From JAAYZB01 sp937958685 (GTDB taxonomy: Bacteria; Bacillota_I; Bacilli_A; Izemoplasmatales; Hujiaoplasmataceae), in the NCBI GenBank assembly GCA_036824265.1, contig DAITAL010000001.1, positions 1 through 64,000 of the forward strand: a DNA stretch of 64,000 nt, given 5' to 3'. The stretch's first letter is position 1. The number at the start of each line of letters is the position of its first letter. Both the position numbers and the translations under genes were made by a program. The notes under the pieces were generated by a model. The model made no database searches. It was not told where the DNA came from and was given only the letters and a program-made list of their open reading frames with translations. Shown here in pieces: positions 34,818 to 42,921 of this stretch.

Positions 34818-36581
34818 TTACCAGGTCAACTGGTTCTTCATGAAACTCAAAGCCGCTGATGGTGTGCGCGTCTTGTTGAAGATGAATTCCAGGCAGTAGC
34901 CGGCTTCAACACGGGCTTGCGCCGATCCGGCGCTTCTCGCTCCGGCGGCGAAAGCCGGGTCATATTGATAATATTGCGTTTGCGCCCTGGCGACATTGGC
35001 CACCATCGAGGAATGGAGATAATCCCATCTTTCGTCGGTGACTTCCCAGTCGACGATGCCATCGGCTTCCCAGTATTCCTGGGCGATTTCCAAGAAGTCC
35101 GCATAGGTGGTGGTGAAAGTGGTCGTGAGCGGAATTCCGACTTCGGACGTGTAGGCGGAAAGCCTGACCGGCAGATAGCCTGTGTCCATTGCCCATCTGG
35201 CGGTGTTGTCGGTGTTGGTCAGATATTTGATGAACAGCCAGGCGAACAATTTCTCGTTGGCGGTCGCTCTGCTGAAGATACCGATGTTCGGGCCTTGCTG
35301 GACCGCGGAAAGCGAGCCGGTGAAGCTGTAGTTGTTGGTTCCGTCCGTCAGGGTGACGGGGGTGTTGTGCTCGGCGACTGATTGCGGAACGCCGACGAAG
35401 TCGACATCGAAGATCCCGAACTTCAGGTTGGCTTGGGTATCCGCAAGCGAGGGGATGTTGTAGCCGACGCCGGCGGTCGAGCCGACCGTCATGCAGACAT
35501 CACCATATTTGAAATTCAGCGAGCCGTAACTTTGACCCCAGATGATCGGCAGAACAAATGTTTTGGCGTTGAACATCGCGTTGATGTAGTTGAGCATCGA
35601 CAGCGTTGTCGCGTTGTCGATCAGGATTTCACCCAGTGAATTGGTATAGGGCGCGTTGAATTGACGGCTCATGTTGATATACATGTTGCCTGAGGAGTCG
35701 TAATTGAGCAGGTAGCCGCATTTTTTCTCTCCCACATTCGTCGTACCGGTCCCCGAGGTGAGGATCGGTGTCAGATCTTGCAGTTGTTGGAAAGTGAGCG
35801 GGTTGTCGTGCGAAAGGAAGCCCTCGTCGGAGATTTCGATGCCCAGCGCCCTGATCGCGGTGACATGATGTTTCAGCACCATGCGGTTGACCGCCATCGT
35901 CTCGGTGGATTTGGAGTAGGGCAGCGAGTAATAGAAACCGCCGATATACTGGTTGTTCTCGGCGAGATAACCAGGCACAAAGTCCTCGATGTCAAGGCCG
36001 ACATCGACGAATTGTCCAAATATCGTCGATTGGCTGTCAAGCACTTCATAGCGGACATTGCTGTTGATGTAGGTATCGAGTTTGGCAACAGCGTTGGCGG
36101 TGATGTAGGCGGCGTAGTGGTCGGGATAGCCGAGCGCCATTGTCGGCACCTGGTTGACCGAAATGCCAAGGTTGATCTTCTCTCTCAGCGTGTTGTAATC
36201 AGACTGGGAGGTGGAAGTGATCGTCACATTCGGGAACATCGCTTCGAATTCGTCGATCATCGTGTCGAGCAAAGCCGATTTGTCGACGCCGTAGATGTGC
36301 CAGAAAACGATTTCCACCGGATCATCGGGAAGATCCATCAGCACTTTCGGAACCGCCGTGGTGGTGGGTGCCGCCGTAGTCGTTGGCGCTTCCGTCACCG
36401 TGGTGGTCTCTCCGGGAAGTGTTGTTCCCTGGGTCGTGACGACCGTGGTGGTCGGCGCGGCTGTCGTCGTCGGCGCGGCCGTTGTCGTTGGCGCGGCGGT
36501 TTCGGTGGTGACGACATCGACGCAACCGATGATCGCGAAGGCAAACAGGAAAGTTGTCAAGCCAATCAGTAGTTTTTTCAT
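34818..36581 (-). CDS. ABC importer solute-binding lipoprotein, family 1
   Basis: The 587-residue binding protein starts with a lipoprotein signal (AIIGC, C20) and a Thr/Pro/Ala linker (25-77). The family 1 (MalE/UgpB-like) binding fold follows (WHIYGVDKSALLDTMIDEFE near 94). It delivers substrate to the permeases encoded upstream. Family members carry oligosaccharides, polyols or glycerol-3-phosphate; the ligand cannot be read here. It is larger than typical MalE proteins (about 400-450) because of the linker and insertions. The gene follows permease 2 after 46 bases and precedes the nuclease lipoprotein by 34 bases. Confidence 0.93.
   Translation of the reverse strand: MKKLLIGLTTFLFAFAIIGCVDVVTTETAAPTTTAAPTTTAAPTTTVVTTQGTTLPGETTTVTEAPTTTAAPTTTAVPKVLMDLPDDPVEIVFWHIYGVDKSALLDTMIDEFEAMFPNVTITSTSQSDYNTLREKINLGISVNQVPTMALGYPDHYAAYITANAVAKLDTYINSNVRYEVLDSQSTIFGQFVDVGLDIEDFVPGYLAENNQYIGGFYYSLPYSKSTETMAVNRMVLKHHVTAIRALGIEISDEGFLSHDNPLTFQQLQDLTPILTSGTGTTNVGEKKCGYLLNYDSSGNMYINMSRQFNAPYTNSLGEILIDNATTLSMLNYINAMFNAKTFVLPIIWGQSYGSLNFKYGDVCMTVGSTAGVGYNIPSLADTQANLKFGIFDVDFVGVPQSVAEHNTPVTLTDGTNNYSFTGSLSAVQQGPNIGIFSRATANEKLFAWLFIKYLTNTDNTARWAMDTGYLPVRLSAYTSEVGIPLTTTFTTTYADFLEIAQEYWEADGIVDWEVTDERWDYLHSSMVANVARAQTQYYQYDPAFAAGARSAGSAQARVEAGYCLEFIFNKTRTPSAALSFMKNQLTW
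36351..36509 (-). repeat. low-complexity coding repeat (Thr/Pro/Ala linker)
   Basis: Units encoding APTTTAAPTTT repeats near the N-terminus of the solute-binding lipoprotein, broken by a short QGTTLPGE segment. Confidence 0.85.
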
Positions 36582-36627
36582 ATCTATCCTCCAATTTTGA
36601 GATTGATGACCATATCGTGAAAGTTAA

Positions 36628-37560
36628 TCAGCCTTTGATGCCGCTGCGGGAAACACCGCGCATGATCTGCTTGCGGAAGACGAAGAACATCAGGAGCAAA
36701 GGCAGTGTGACGAGCACCGCGGAGGCCATCTGCTGGCCGAAGTCCGTTCTGCCGGTGCCTGAATCGGTGAAGGCGCCGCGAAGACCGTTGGAAACGAGAC
36801 GGAACTCGTCCTTGGTGGTGATCATCGCCGGCCAGATGTAGGCGTTCCAGGCGCCCATCGAGTTGAGGATCGTGATCGTGATGATTGTCGGCAGGGCGAT
36901 CGGGATCATGATTTTCAACAGATACTGGAAATCGGTGGTGCCGTCGACCTTGGCGGCGTAATACAGTTCGTTCGGAATCTGCTTGAACGTTTGCCTCAGA
37001 TAGAAGACATAGAACACGCTGGTCATGAACGGCAGGGTCATGGCCAGCAGGACATCCATGAAGGTCTGGTTCATGATGTCGTACCAACCGAGTTTGTTGA
37101 TCGTGAGGAAGTTGGTCAGGATGAAGATCTCGCCCGGGATCATCATCGTCGCGATGAGGATCGCGAAGAGCACGTCCCTACCCTTGAAATTGAGGCGGGC
37201 GAAGGCGAAGGCGGCGAGGACCGTCGTCAGGACGGTGCCAACCGTCGAGACGATCGAGACCACGATCGTATTGCGCATGTAGGTGAAGAACGGGAACAGC
37301 GGTTCTCCACGTCTGGGTCCGCTGGGAACGAGGTAGAAAAGGCTGCGGTAGTTCTCGATTTCCCAATCGGCCGGTTTCAAGAAGAAAATCGGCGGGACCT
37401 GTTCGATCATCGTGGTGTTCTTGAGAGAGGTGAGCAGCATCCAGTAAAACGGCACCAGGACGACAAGCGCCACGAACCCGAGAAAGATGAAAATCAGCAG
37501 GTTGGAGATGAATTTCTGCGTCTTGTAGACTTTTTCGTTCTTAACGAAGACTTCTGCCAT
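36628..37560 (-). CDS. ABC importer permease, MalG/UgpE type
   Basis: The 310-residue inner-membrane subunit has six predicted helices and the EAA loop contacting the ATPase (ELYYAAKVDGTTDFQYLLKI, MIPIALPT). It belongs to the carbohydrate uptake transporter 1 group. Three consecutive ATGs follow AGGGGGTG; the third (37560) has the best spacing. It is downstream of the MalF-type permease by 12 bases and upstream of the binding protein. With the gene at 37573 it forms the membrane channel. Confidence 0.94.
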   Translation of the reverse strand: MAEVFVKNEKVYKTQKFISNLLIFIFLGFVALVVLVPFYWMLLTSLKNTTMIEQVPPIFFLKPADWEIENYRSLFYLVPSGPRRGEPLFPFFTYMRNTIVVSIVSTVGTVLTTVLAAFAFARLNFKGRDVLFAILIATMMIPGEIFILTNFLTINKLGWYDIMNQTFMDVLLAMTLPFMTSVFYVFYLRQTFKQIPNELYYAAKVDGTTDFQYLLKIMIPIALPTIITITILNSMGAWNAYIWPAMITTKDEFRLVSNGLRGAFTDSGTGRTDFGQQMASAVLVTLPLLLMFFVFRKQIMRGVSRSGIKG

Positions 37561-37572
37561 CATCATCACCCC

Positions 37573-38484
37573 CTAATAATGGACCCGTCTTTTGGCGACC
37601 ATCGTCTGCATGGCCGAAAAGAGCAGGGTGATGAAGAAGAGGATGATCGCGCCGGCCGCGGCATAACTGTAATAGCCTTGGAAGGCGAAGTCGGATCTGT
37701 ATTTATACACAAAAGCAACGATCGTGATCATGCTGTATGGTTGTCCGCCGAGCCGTTCGCCGAAGAGGCCGATGACCGAGTTATAGGCTTTGAGGGCGCC
37801 GATCAGGGAGGTGATGGAAATATACATGATCAGCGGCGACAACAGCGGTACCGTGATCCGCTTGAAGATCGTCCATTTGGAAGCCGCATCGATCCGGGCG
37901 GCGTCATAATATTGTTTGTCGATGTTTTGCAGGCCGCTTGTGAACACCAGGATCTTGAAAGCCAAACTTTCCCAGATCGTGAAGATCATGAGCGCGCCCA
38001 TCTGCGCCCACCAGGTGGCCGTGCCGCCGATCCAGTCGATCGCGGAGATGCCGAACCAGCTGAGAATGGCGTTGAACAACCCGTGGTTCCGGTGGAACAT
38101 GACGGCAAACGCCATGCCGACGGCGATCGAATTGGTCACATACGGCAGAAAGAAGATCGATTGGAAGAACCCTTTGAGTTTCGGGATCGATTTCAGACCC
38201 ACGGAGATGAACAGGGAAATGATGATCGATACCGGCACGGAGACAAAGGCCAGGACGAAGGTGTTGAGAACTGCCTGCCAGAACAGCTGATTGTTGAAGA
38301 TGACGCTGTAGTTGGACAGGGTGTATCCGGAGATTGTGCCTGCTCCCTCGTTGGCAAGCGGCAGATAATCCCGGTAAACCGAAATGACGAAGGCGTTGAA
38401 CAGCGGATAGAAGGTGAATACCGCCATCAGGAACAGCATCGGGGCGAGGTATAGCCAGGCCCTCCAGTTGTTTTTCGTTTCCAT
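37573..38484 (-). CDS. ABC importer permease, MalF/UgpA type
   Basis: The 303-residue membrane subunit has six helices and the EAA loop YYDAARIDAASKWTIF followed by KRITVPLLSPL. It pairs with the MalG-type permease at 36628-37560. The gene starts three bases after the ATPase stop. The absence of a long periplasmic loop near the N-terminus fits the Gram-positive UgpA-like form rather than enteric MalF. Confidence 0.94.
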   Translation of the reverse strand: METKNNWRAWLYLAPMLFLMAVFTFYPLFNAFVISVYRDYLPLANEGAGTISGYTLSNYSVIFNNQLFWQAVLNTFVLAFVSVPVSIIISLFISVGLKSIPKLKGFFQSIFFLPYVTNSIAVGMAFAVMFHRNHGLFNAILSWFGISAIDWIGGTATWWAQMGALMIFTIWESLAFKILVFTSGLQNIDKQYYDAARIDAASKWTIFKRITVPLLSPLIMYISITSLIGALKAYNSVIGLFGERLGGQPYSMITIVAFVYKYRSDFAFQGYYSYAAAGAIILFFITLLFSAMQTMVAKRRVHY

Positions 38485-38487
38485 GGT

Positions 38488-39570
38488 TTATTTCAGGAGC
38501 TCGCCGTTGAGATCGAACAGGTGCAGTTTTTCCGGCCTCACGTTGAAGTGGACCGTCTGGCCGCTGTCGATCTTGTGCGAAGCATCCACGATGACTTTGA
38601 AAGAGTGCTTATCCAACAGGCCGCCTTCTTCGCCCGGGATATCGATGATCAGGGTGGTGTCGCGGCCGATCGTTTCGACCAGGTTGATTTCGAATTTGAA
38701 GTCGCTGGTTTTGTCATTATCGACCGTGAAGCCTTCGGGACGGATCCCGACCTTGACTTTCTGGTCCGCCAATTTTGTCGAGGCGATCGCCATATTGTTG
38801 ACATAGACTTTCTTGTTGCGGATCTCGCCGTCGAAGACGTTGATCTGGGGATTGCCCAAAAACTTGGCGACAAACAGGTTGTTCGGTTTGTCATAGACAG
38901 CCTGGGGAGCGCCCATTTGCTGGATGACGCCGTCCTTCATGACGACGATCTCGTCGGAAATCGACATCGCCTCTTCCTGGTCGTGGGTCACAAAGACGGT
39001 GGTGATTCCGGTTTCTCTTTGGATCCGCTTGATTTCCTCACGCGTTTGCAGCCTGAGCCGCGCGTCAAGATTGGAAAGCGGTTCGTCGAGGAGCAGCACC
39101 CGCGGCCGTTTGACCAAGGCCCTGGCAATGGCGACGCGTTGTTGCTGCCCGCCCGAAAGTTCCTTCGGTTTGCGGTCGAGCATTTCCTGCAATCCGACGA
39201 GTTCCGCCATTTCCAAAGTCCTGGCTTTGGCTTCGTCTTTCTCGACTTTCAGGTTTTGCAGGGGGAACAGGATGTTTTCTCTCACTGTCATGTGCGGATA
39301 AAGCGCGTAATTCTGGAAGACGAGTCCGATACCCCGTTTTTCCGGCGGCATCTCCGACACTTCGTCGTCCTCAAAATAAATGTGCCCCTCGTTCTGCCTG
39401 AGCAAACCGGCGATGAGGTAAAGCGTCGTCGATTTTCCGCACCCCGAAGGGCCTAAAAGACCGATGAGTTTTCCCGAAGGGATAGTCAAATCGACATGGT
39501 CTACGGCGTGGACTTCCTTTTTGTCTTTGGCCGTAAAGATTTTCGTCAGATTCACCATTTTGATTTCCAT
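38488..39570 (-). CDS. ABC importer ATPase, MsmX/UgpC type
   Basis: The 360 residues have Walker A GPSGCGKS (40-47), signature LSGGQQQRVAIARAL, Walker B VLLLDEPLSNLDA, the switch histidine in VTHDQEEA, and the C-terminal TOBE/OB regulatory domain typical of sugar-importer ATPases. In Gram-positive bacteria such ATPases may serve several importers; this one lies in the operon with its permeases. It is the first gene of the unit, behind the promoter at 39603-39611. Confidence 0.96.
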   Translation of the reverse strand: MEIKMVNLTKIFTAKDKKEVHAVDHVDLTIPSGKLIGLLGPSGCGKSTTLYLIAGLLRQNEGHIYFEDDEVSEMPPEKRGIGLVFQNYALYPHMTVRENILFPLQNLKVEKDEAKARTLEMAELVGLQEMLDRKPKELSGGQQQRVAIARALVKRPRVLLLDEPLSNLDARLRLQTREEIKRIQRETGITTVFVTHDQEEAMSISDEIVVMKDGVIQQMGAPQAVYDKPNNLFVAKFLGNPQINVFDGEIRNKKVYVNNMAIASTKLADQKVKVGIRPEGFTVDNDKTSDFKFEINLVETIGRDTTLIIDIPGEEGGLLDKHSFKVIVDASHKIDSGQTVHFNVRPEKLHLFDLNGELLK

Positions 39571-39584
39571 GTTAAGTCTCCTAT

Positions 39585-39597
39585 CGATATTGTATCG
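39585..39597 (-). promoter_or_regulatory. inverted repeat just downstream of the ABC-operon -10
   Basis: CGATA-TTG-TATCG is a perfect five-base inverted repeat between the -10 (39603-39608) and the start codon at 39570. It lies where a repressor would block the start of transcription. No regulator gene is adjacent. Confidence 0.35.
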
Positions 39598-39602
39598 TTA
39601 AC

Positions 39603-39611
39603 ATTATACCA
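39603..39611 (-). promoter_or_regulatory. extended -10 promoter of the ABC importer-nuclease operon
   Basis: The minus strand reads TGGTATAAT about 33 bases before the ATPase ATG. The -35 region is weak and A/T-rich. No terminator is visible between 39570 and 28859, so all six genes probably depend on it. Confidence 0.65.
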
Positions 39612-39626
39612 TCGGACGTTTCAATT

Positions 39627-39645
39627 TTATATATTGCATATATAA
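39627..39645 (-). promoter_or_regulatory. A/T-rich palindrome upstream of the ABC-operon promoter
   Basis: TTATATAT-TGC-ATATATAA is a perfect eight-base palindrome spanning roughly -30 to -50 from the start. It could be an operator, an activator site or an UP-like element. Confidence 0.35.
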
Positions 39646-39692
39646 TCTTTGTCCACACTCCAGAATCTTGTAACGGTTTTCGCAAATGTTAA

Positions 39693-39736
39693 GAAAAAAA
39701 AAGAGGGGTTTGTTTGAAAATACCAATCAGACCCCT
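39693..39736 (-). terminator. terminator of the small membrane protein gene
   Basis: AGGGGT and ACCCCT form the base of a long hairpin that overlaps the last codons of the gene at 39727. Nine T follow on the minus strand, broken by one C. Confidence 0.7.
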
Positions 39737-40050
39737 ATTGTTGCCAAAAGCACGAATCGATAAAATGCGGACCCTGTCAGTCCGTCGATCAGGTTTTGGA
39801 TAATGCCCTGTTGCCACAGGAAATAGACGATCACTCCCAAGACGGCAAGCACCAGGAACAGCTTGATGAATTTCTTGATGAAAACCACCAACCCGACGAT
39901 TGTGAAAATCCCGAGAGCAAGGATGGCCGCTCCCTGAGCCCACACCGGCAGACCGCCGAGCAAACCCAATACTTGATCGATGTATGGCTGCAAAAATGTT
40001 TCGATCGTATCCATGATTGCCAAGAAGACAGGATAGATTCCAATTGTCAT
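39727..40050 (-). CDS. small membrane protein, unknown function
   Basis: Not recognised. The 107-residue protein has an amphipathic start, two strong membrane helices (about 41-58 and 62-79, the second after KKFIK) and a possible third hydrophobic stretch at the very C-terminus (FYRFVLLATIGV). The ATG at 40050 follows AGAGG by eight bases; an in-frame GTG three codons earlier is less likely. The gene stands alone between the recR unit and the ABC operon, and its terminator overlaps its stop codon. Conserved or holin-like motifs were not seen. Confidence 0.6.
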   Translation of the reverse strand: MTIGIYPVFLAIMDTIETFLQPYIDQVLGLLGGLPVWAQGAAILALGIFTIVGLVVFIKKFIKLFLVLAVLGVIVYFLWQQGIIQNLIDGLTGSAFYRFVLLATIGV

Positions 40051-40152
40051 CCGTTTCACCTCTTTTTCAACGACAACGAATATATGGAAACATCACGTAA
40101 TAACATTATATCATATAAACAAGATTCGCAAAGTCCGATTTTTATGTTTTTG

Positions 40153-40752
40153 CTAAAACTTCCGCCGGTTTTCCAAGGCTTTGGCCAGGGTTTTCTCATC
40201 CGTGTATTCCAGATTGCCGCCGACGGGAACGCCATACCCGATCCTCGTGACCAGGACGTCGGTGGTTTTCAAAACCCGTTGGATATACATCGCCGTGGTC
40301 TCCCCCTCTTGGGTGGCGGAGGTGGCCACGATCACTTCCTTGACCGAGGGTTCGCTGACTCGCGGCCACAGCGTGACAAGATTGAGATCCTCCGGTCCGA
40401 TGCCGTCGATGGGTGAGATCGCGCCGTGCAGCACGTGATACTGCCCTTTGTATCGTCCGATCTTCTCGATTGCAAACACGTCTTTGGGCGATTCAACGAC
40501 CAGCAGGGTGTCCTTGTCACGGCGTTCATCCGCGCAGATGGCGCACGGATCGACATCCGTCAGGTGCCCGCATACCGTGCATCTGCCGATTTCATTCTTG
40601 ATCTTTGCAAGACATACGGAAAAATGCTCAAGCTCTTCCTGATCGATTTTGCTGAGCGTATGTAAAGCGTAGCGCTCGGCGGTTTTCCTGCCGACGCCCG
40701 GGTATCTGAGAAAATGCGTGATCAGTTCTTCCAGCGCTTGCGGATAATCCAT
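40153..40752 (-). CDS. recR: recombination protein RecR
   Basis: RecR works with RecF and RecO in loading RecA during gap repair. The 199 residues have the helix-hairpin-helix start (LRYPGVGRKTAERYAL), a zinc finger with C58, C61, C70 and C73, and the TOPRIM domain (LLVVESPKDVFAIE and later VTRIGYGVPVGGNLEY). The start codon shares one base with the ybaB stop codon (TGATG), so it is translationally coupled. It is the last gene of dnaX-ybaB-recR. Confidence 0.97.
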   Translation of the reverse strand: MDYPQALEELITHFLRYPGVGRKTAERYALHTLSKIDQEELEHFSVCLAKIKNEIGRCTVCGHLTDVDPCAICADERRDKDTLLVVESPKDVFAIEKIGRYKGQYHVLHGAISPIDGIGPEDLNLVTLWPRVSEPSVKEVIVATSATQEGETTAMYIQRVLKTTDVLVTRIGYGVPVGGNLEYTDEKTLAKALENRRKF

Positions 40753-41060
40753 CAGTACATCCCGGGAAACTTCATGCCCTGGGTCAGCGAGCCTAGCGTT
40801 TCCTCCATCTCCCGATCAACTTTCTTGAAGGCGTCGTTAAGGGCCGCCACGATCAGATCCTGGACCATCTCCATGTCCTGGATGTCCACTTCGTCTTTTT
40901 TGATCTCGATCGAAATGACTTCCTTTGTGCCTTTCACCGCAACCTTGACGACAGAACCGCCGGCCTGTCCGTAGAAAGTGGAGGCGTTGATTTCGGCTTG
41001 CGCCTTTTTCAAGTCCTCCTGCATTTTTTGGATTTTTTTGATCATTTGCGGGTTAATCAT
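40752..41060 (-). CDS. ybaB: YbaB/EbfC nucleoid-associated protein
   Basis: The 102-residue dimeric DNA-binding protein begins MINPQMIKKIQKMQEDLKKA, a long basic helix, followed by the YGQAGGSVVKVAVKG beta part and a C-terminal helix with KMKFPGM-like ending (TQGMKFPGMY). It binds DNA non-specifically and is nearly always found between dnaX and recR, as here. AGGAGGGG stands eight bases before the ATG. Confidence 0.95.
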   Translation of the reverse strand: MINPQMIKKIQKMQEDLKKAQAEINASTFYGQAGGSVVKVAVKGTKEVISIEIKKDEVDIQDMEMVQDLIVAALNDAFKKVDREMEETLGSLTQGMKFPGMY

Positions 41061-41079
41061 TGTCAACCCCTCCTGTTGA

Positions 41080-42918
41080 TTATTTTTTGACCTTGACAAA
41101 ATCGCCGAATAGGGTGAGGGCATCGGTGATGACTTTCGGTTCTTTGTCGTCTGTTTGTGAGCTCATCTCCCGGGAAACATCGCGCAGGTCGTCGCATACG
41201 ATCGGTGACAGTTTGATGTTGCGTTTGCCACGGCGCCACTGACTGGCGAATTCCTCGCCAATCGTGGCGAACAGGTCCTCCGGCAAGGCGATGTAGTCGA
41301 GATTCCGGTCGAAAGTCTTTTTGAGCACTTCCCTGGCGATGTCCTTGATTCCCGGTTTCATCATCTCGTTGCAGACGCCGGGACTGGCGAAGGTGATGAT
41401 GATTTTATCGGTGCTGCTGGCGGCGACCGTTCCCGTCTCGAGTCTCATCGCGCATTGCTTGTAGGCGCCTCCCAAATGGGTTTTGGCCAGCCGCGACCAA
41501 TTGTTGGCCAGGTAGAATTTATCATCACGGTTGCCTTTGTTCAGGACTTCCTCGACAAATTCGATGCGATAGGTGTTCGTGATGTCCTCGCAGGAAACGC
41601 CAGTGCTTGTCGCCTCAATTTCCGTTGGCGCTTCCAAGATGCCGAGATTTTCCTCGGGCAACTGGATATCCAATGATTCGACTTGAGCCTCTTGTTTTAC
41701 CTCTGGTAAAACAACTTCCTCGTTCGCAAGTGACTTTTCGACAATTTTTTCGATTGCGGAAGGCTTTCTGGTTTCCAGTTCGAGAATCCTGGCGTCCAAT
41801 TTTTCCATCTCGTCGAAGATTCTGGCGTCGCTATCAGTTTCCGCATCGGTCATCCGAATGAAGGCCAATTCAAGAAAAAGCCTTGGCGCGTTGCTCCATT
41901 TGATTTCGTTGATCGCCTTGATCAGGATGTCGATATAGTAGAAAACGCGACGGTTGCTGACGGATTTCGCTAGCAGTCGGAATTTTTCGTTTTCGAAGAC
42001 GATGTTGTTGCCGTCGATGTTGCCGGTGTTCTTGAACATGAGAATATTGCGGAACAAATCAAGCAGATTCAAGGCGATCTTGTGGACTTCCTTGCCTTCA
42101 ACAATCAGTTCGTCCATGGCTTTGATGGCTTTGGTTGAGTCCATTGCGAAAATTGCCTCGACAACTTCGATCTGTTTTTCAAATGAAACCGCGCCGCAAA
42201 TCTGATTGATGTCGTCGATCTTGATGTATTCAGGGCTGAAGGCGCGGGCTTGGTCCAAAAGACTGATTGCGTCGCGCAACGATCCTTCCGCAAAAATGGC
42301 CACTTGCTCGAGCGCGTCCTCGTCGATCGTGATTTCCTCTTTGAGGATGATGTCGTGCAACTTGTCGAGAATATCGGCGTTGGCAATCGTCTTGAAATCG
42401 AATCGCTGGCAACGGGAATGGATCGTGAGGGGAATTTTCTGCGGCTCGGTCGTGCAGAGGATGAAGATGACGTGGGCCGGAGGTTCCTCCAAAGTCTTCA
42501 AAAGCGCGTTGAACGCGCCCGGTGACAACATATGGACCTCGTCGATGATATAAACTTTGAATTTGACATACCCGGGTAGATATTTGACTTTGTCTCTGAT
42601 CTCCCTGATTTCGTCGACGCCATTGTTGCTGGCGGCGTCGATCTCGATGATGTCGCTGATCGATCCGTCCTGGATTCCCAGGCAGTTGTCGCATTGGTTG
42701 CAGGGGTTTGGCGTTGGTGCGTGTTCGCAGTTGATCGCTTTGGCGAAAATCTTGGCGATGGAGGTCTTACCCGTTCCCCGTGGGCCGCTGAAGAGGTATG
42801 CGTGCGAGACCGTGTTGTTCTGCAAGGCGTTTTGCAGTGTCGTCGTGATGTGCTTTTGTCCCGCGACTTCGGTGAAATCGGCCGGTCGATGGATTCTGTA
42901 TAGCGCTTTATAACTCAT
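41080..42918 (-). CDS. dnaX: DNA polymerase III subunit gamma/tau
   Basis: The 612-residue clamp-loader ATPase has Walker A GPRGTGKT (45-52), the zinc module C64, C73, C76, C79, the DEVHML segment, the SRC sensor (HSRCQRFDF), and a long C-terminal tau-type region. No frameshift signal for a shorter gamma form is evident. It precedes ybaB by 19 bases. It starts three bases after the stop of the enzyme I-like gene, so the two are probably on one transcript. Confidence 0.97.
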   Translation of the reverse strand: MSYKALYRIHRPADFTEVAGQKHITTTLQNALQNNTVSHAYLFSGPRGTGKTSIAKIFAKAINCEHAPTPNPCNQCDNCLGIQDGSISDIIEIDAASNNGVDEIREIRDKVKYLPGYVKFKVYIIDEVHMLSPGAFNALLKTLEEPPAHVIFILCTTEPQKIPLTIHSRCQRFDFKTIANADILDKLHDIILKEEITIDEDALEQVAIFAEGSLRDAISLLDQARAFSPEYIKIDDINQICGAVSFEKQIEVVEAIFAMDSTKAIKAMDELIVEGKEVHKIALNLLDLFRNILMFKNTGNIDGNNIVFENEKFRLLAKSVSNRRVFYYIDILIKAINEIKWSNAPRLFLELAFIRMTDAETDSDARIFDEMEKLDARILELETRKPSAIEKIVEKSLANEEVVLPEVKQEAQVESLDIQLPEENLGILEAPTEIEATSTGVSCEDITNTYRIEFVEEVLNKGNRDDKFYLANNWSRLAKTHLGGAYKQCAMRLETGTVAASSTDKIIITFASPGVCNEMMKPGIKDIAREVLKKTFDRNLDYIALPEDLFATIGEEFASQWRRGKRNIKLSPIVCDDLRDVSREMSSQTDDKEPKVITDALTLFGDFVKVKK

Positions 42919-42921
42919 CGG

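Noticed and set aside
36991..38454. Open frame antisense to the two permeases
   Set aside because: Charged, repetitive translation (D/E/R/H rich) opposite clear membrane proteins.
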